From assembly GCA_011037195.1 (NCBI GenBank), contig JAAEAF010003508.1, positions 1-64,000 of the forward strand: a DNA stretch of 64,000 bases. Direction: 5' to 3'. This document shows positions 63,901-64,000 of this stretch, in pieces. Positions within the stretch are counted from its first letter, which is position 1. The number at the start of each line of letters is the position of its first letter. The notes beneath the pieces are model-generated. The model ran no database searches. It had not been told where the DNA came from and worked only from the letters and a program-made list of their open reading frames with translations. The DNA is from Triatoma infestans (Eukaryota; Arthropoda; Insecta; Hemiptera; Reduviidae). The position numbers and the translations under genes are program-made.

Positions 63901-64000
63901 GAGACTCCCACAGAGTTTCTCAATTTTTTTCGTGGAACATTTTTTTATATTTCTATCCTTCTTTTAATGAACATGTATAAAACTATTAGAAAGTTTCGGG

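Overview
This is eukaryotic, AT-rich DNA (by eye roughly 70% A+T) with no bacterial gene organisation. Almost everything that can be recognised is a transposable element, and most copies are broken. The mix of mariner, hAT, Tc1-like, jockey-, R1/LOA-, I- and RTE-type LINEs, a Penelope-like element, tRNA-derived SINEs and many short solo LTRs fits an arthropod, most likely an insect. Host species, chromosome and gene cannot be named from the sequence. No complete host gene was found. Three short exon-like segments on the + strand (11041-11124, 27706-27782, 28330-28436) and one promoter-like cluster (31276-31300) are the only hints of host genes, and all are tentative.

The dominant feature is a repeat called family X here. 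It occurs in more than 20 whole or partial copies on both strands. A full copy is about 0.9-1.0 kb and has subterminal inverted repeats (ACTTTCTCTTACTCC / GGAGTAAGAGAAAGT), a small palindrome at each end, a GT/CA microsatellite and two related internal modules of roughly 300-400 bp. No copy has coding capacity. The architecture resembles non-autonomous Helentron elements (HINE/DINE-1 type), but that assignment is inference. Family X copies also serve as landing sites: a mariner (20976-22250), a 5'-truncated LINE (24770-25637), two solo LTRs (46403-47225, 58342-58982) and a SINE (47718-47965) all sit inside them.

Layout. 0-6 kb: mariner tail, family X copies, a fresh 127-bp tandem duplication. 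6-10 kb: LINE tail, two SINEs, solo LTR. 10-18.6 kb: solo LTRs, family X, LINE tails, an inverted repeat split by an I-like LINE. 19-26.9 kb: hairpin repeat split by an LTR, mariner inside family X, LINE inside family X, solo LTRs. 27-32 kb: quieter, with the exon candidates, a Penelope-like relic, a long hairpin and the X-box/TATA cluster. 32-38.6 kb: full family X copy, a LINE split by an LTR, and a SINE/LTR/LINE nest whose every layer has a recognisable target-site duplication. 39-45 kb: Penelope terminal-repeat relic, hAT element with 8-bp duplication, RTE LINE. 46-57 kb: LTR and SINE inside family X, LINE relics, further family X copies. 58-64 kb: LTR inside family X, a 1000-bp DNA transposon with ~340-bp inverted repeats, a LINE with a twin-priming-type 5' inversion, and an inverted pair of LTR fragments.

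The elements do not form a pathway. What the window records is successive insertion, with relative ages readable from the nesting: family X and the SINE tend to be older hosts, while mariner, LINEs and LTRs are younger invaders.
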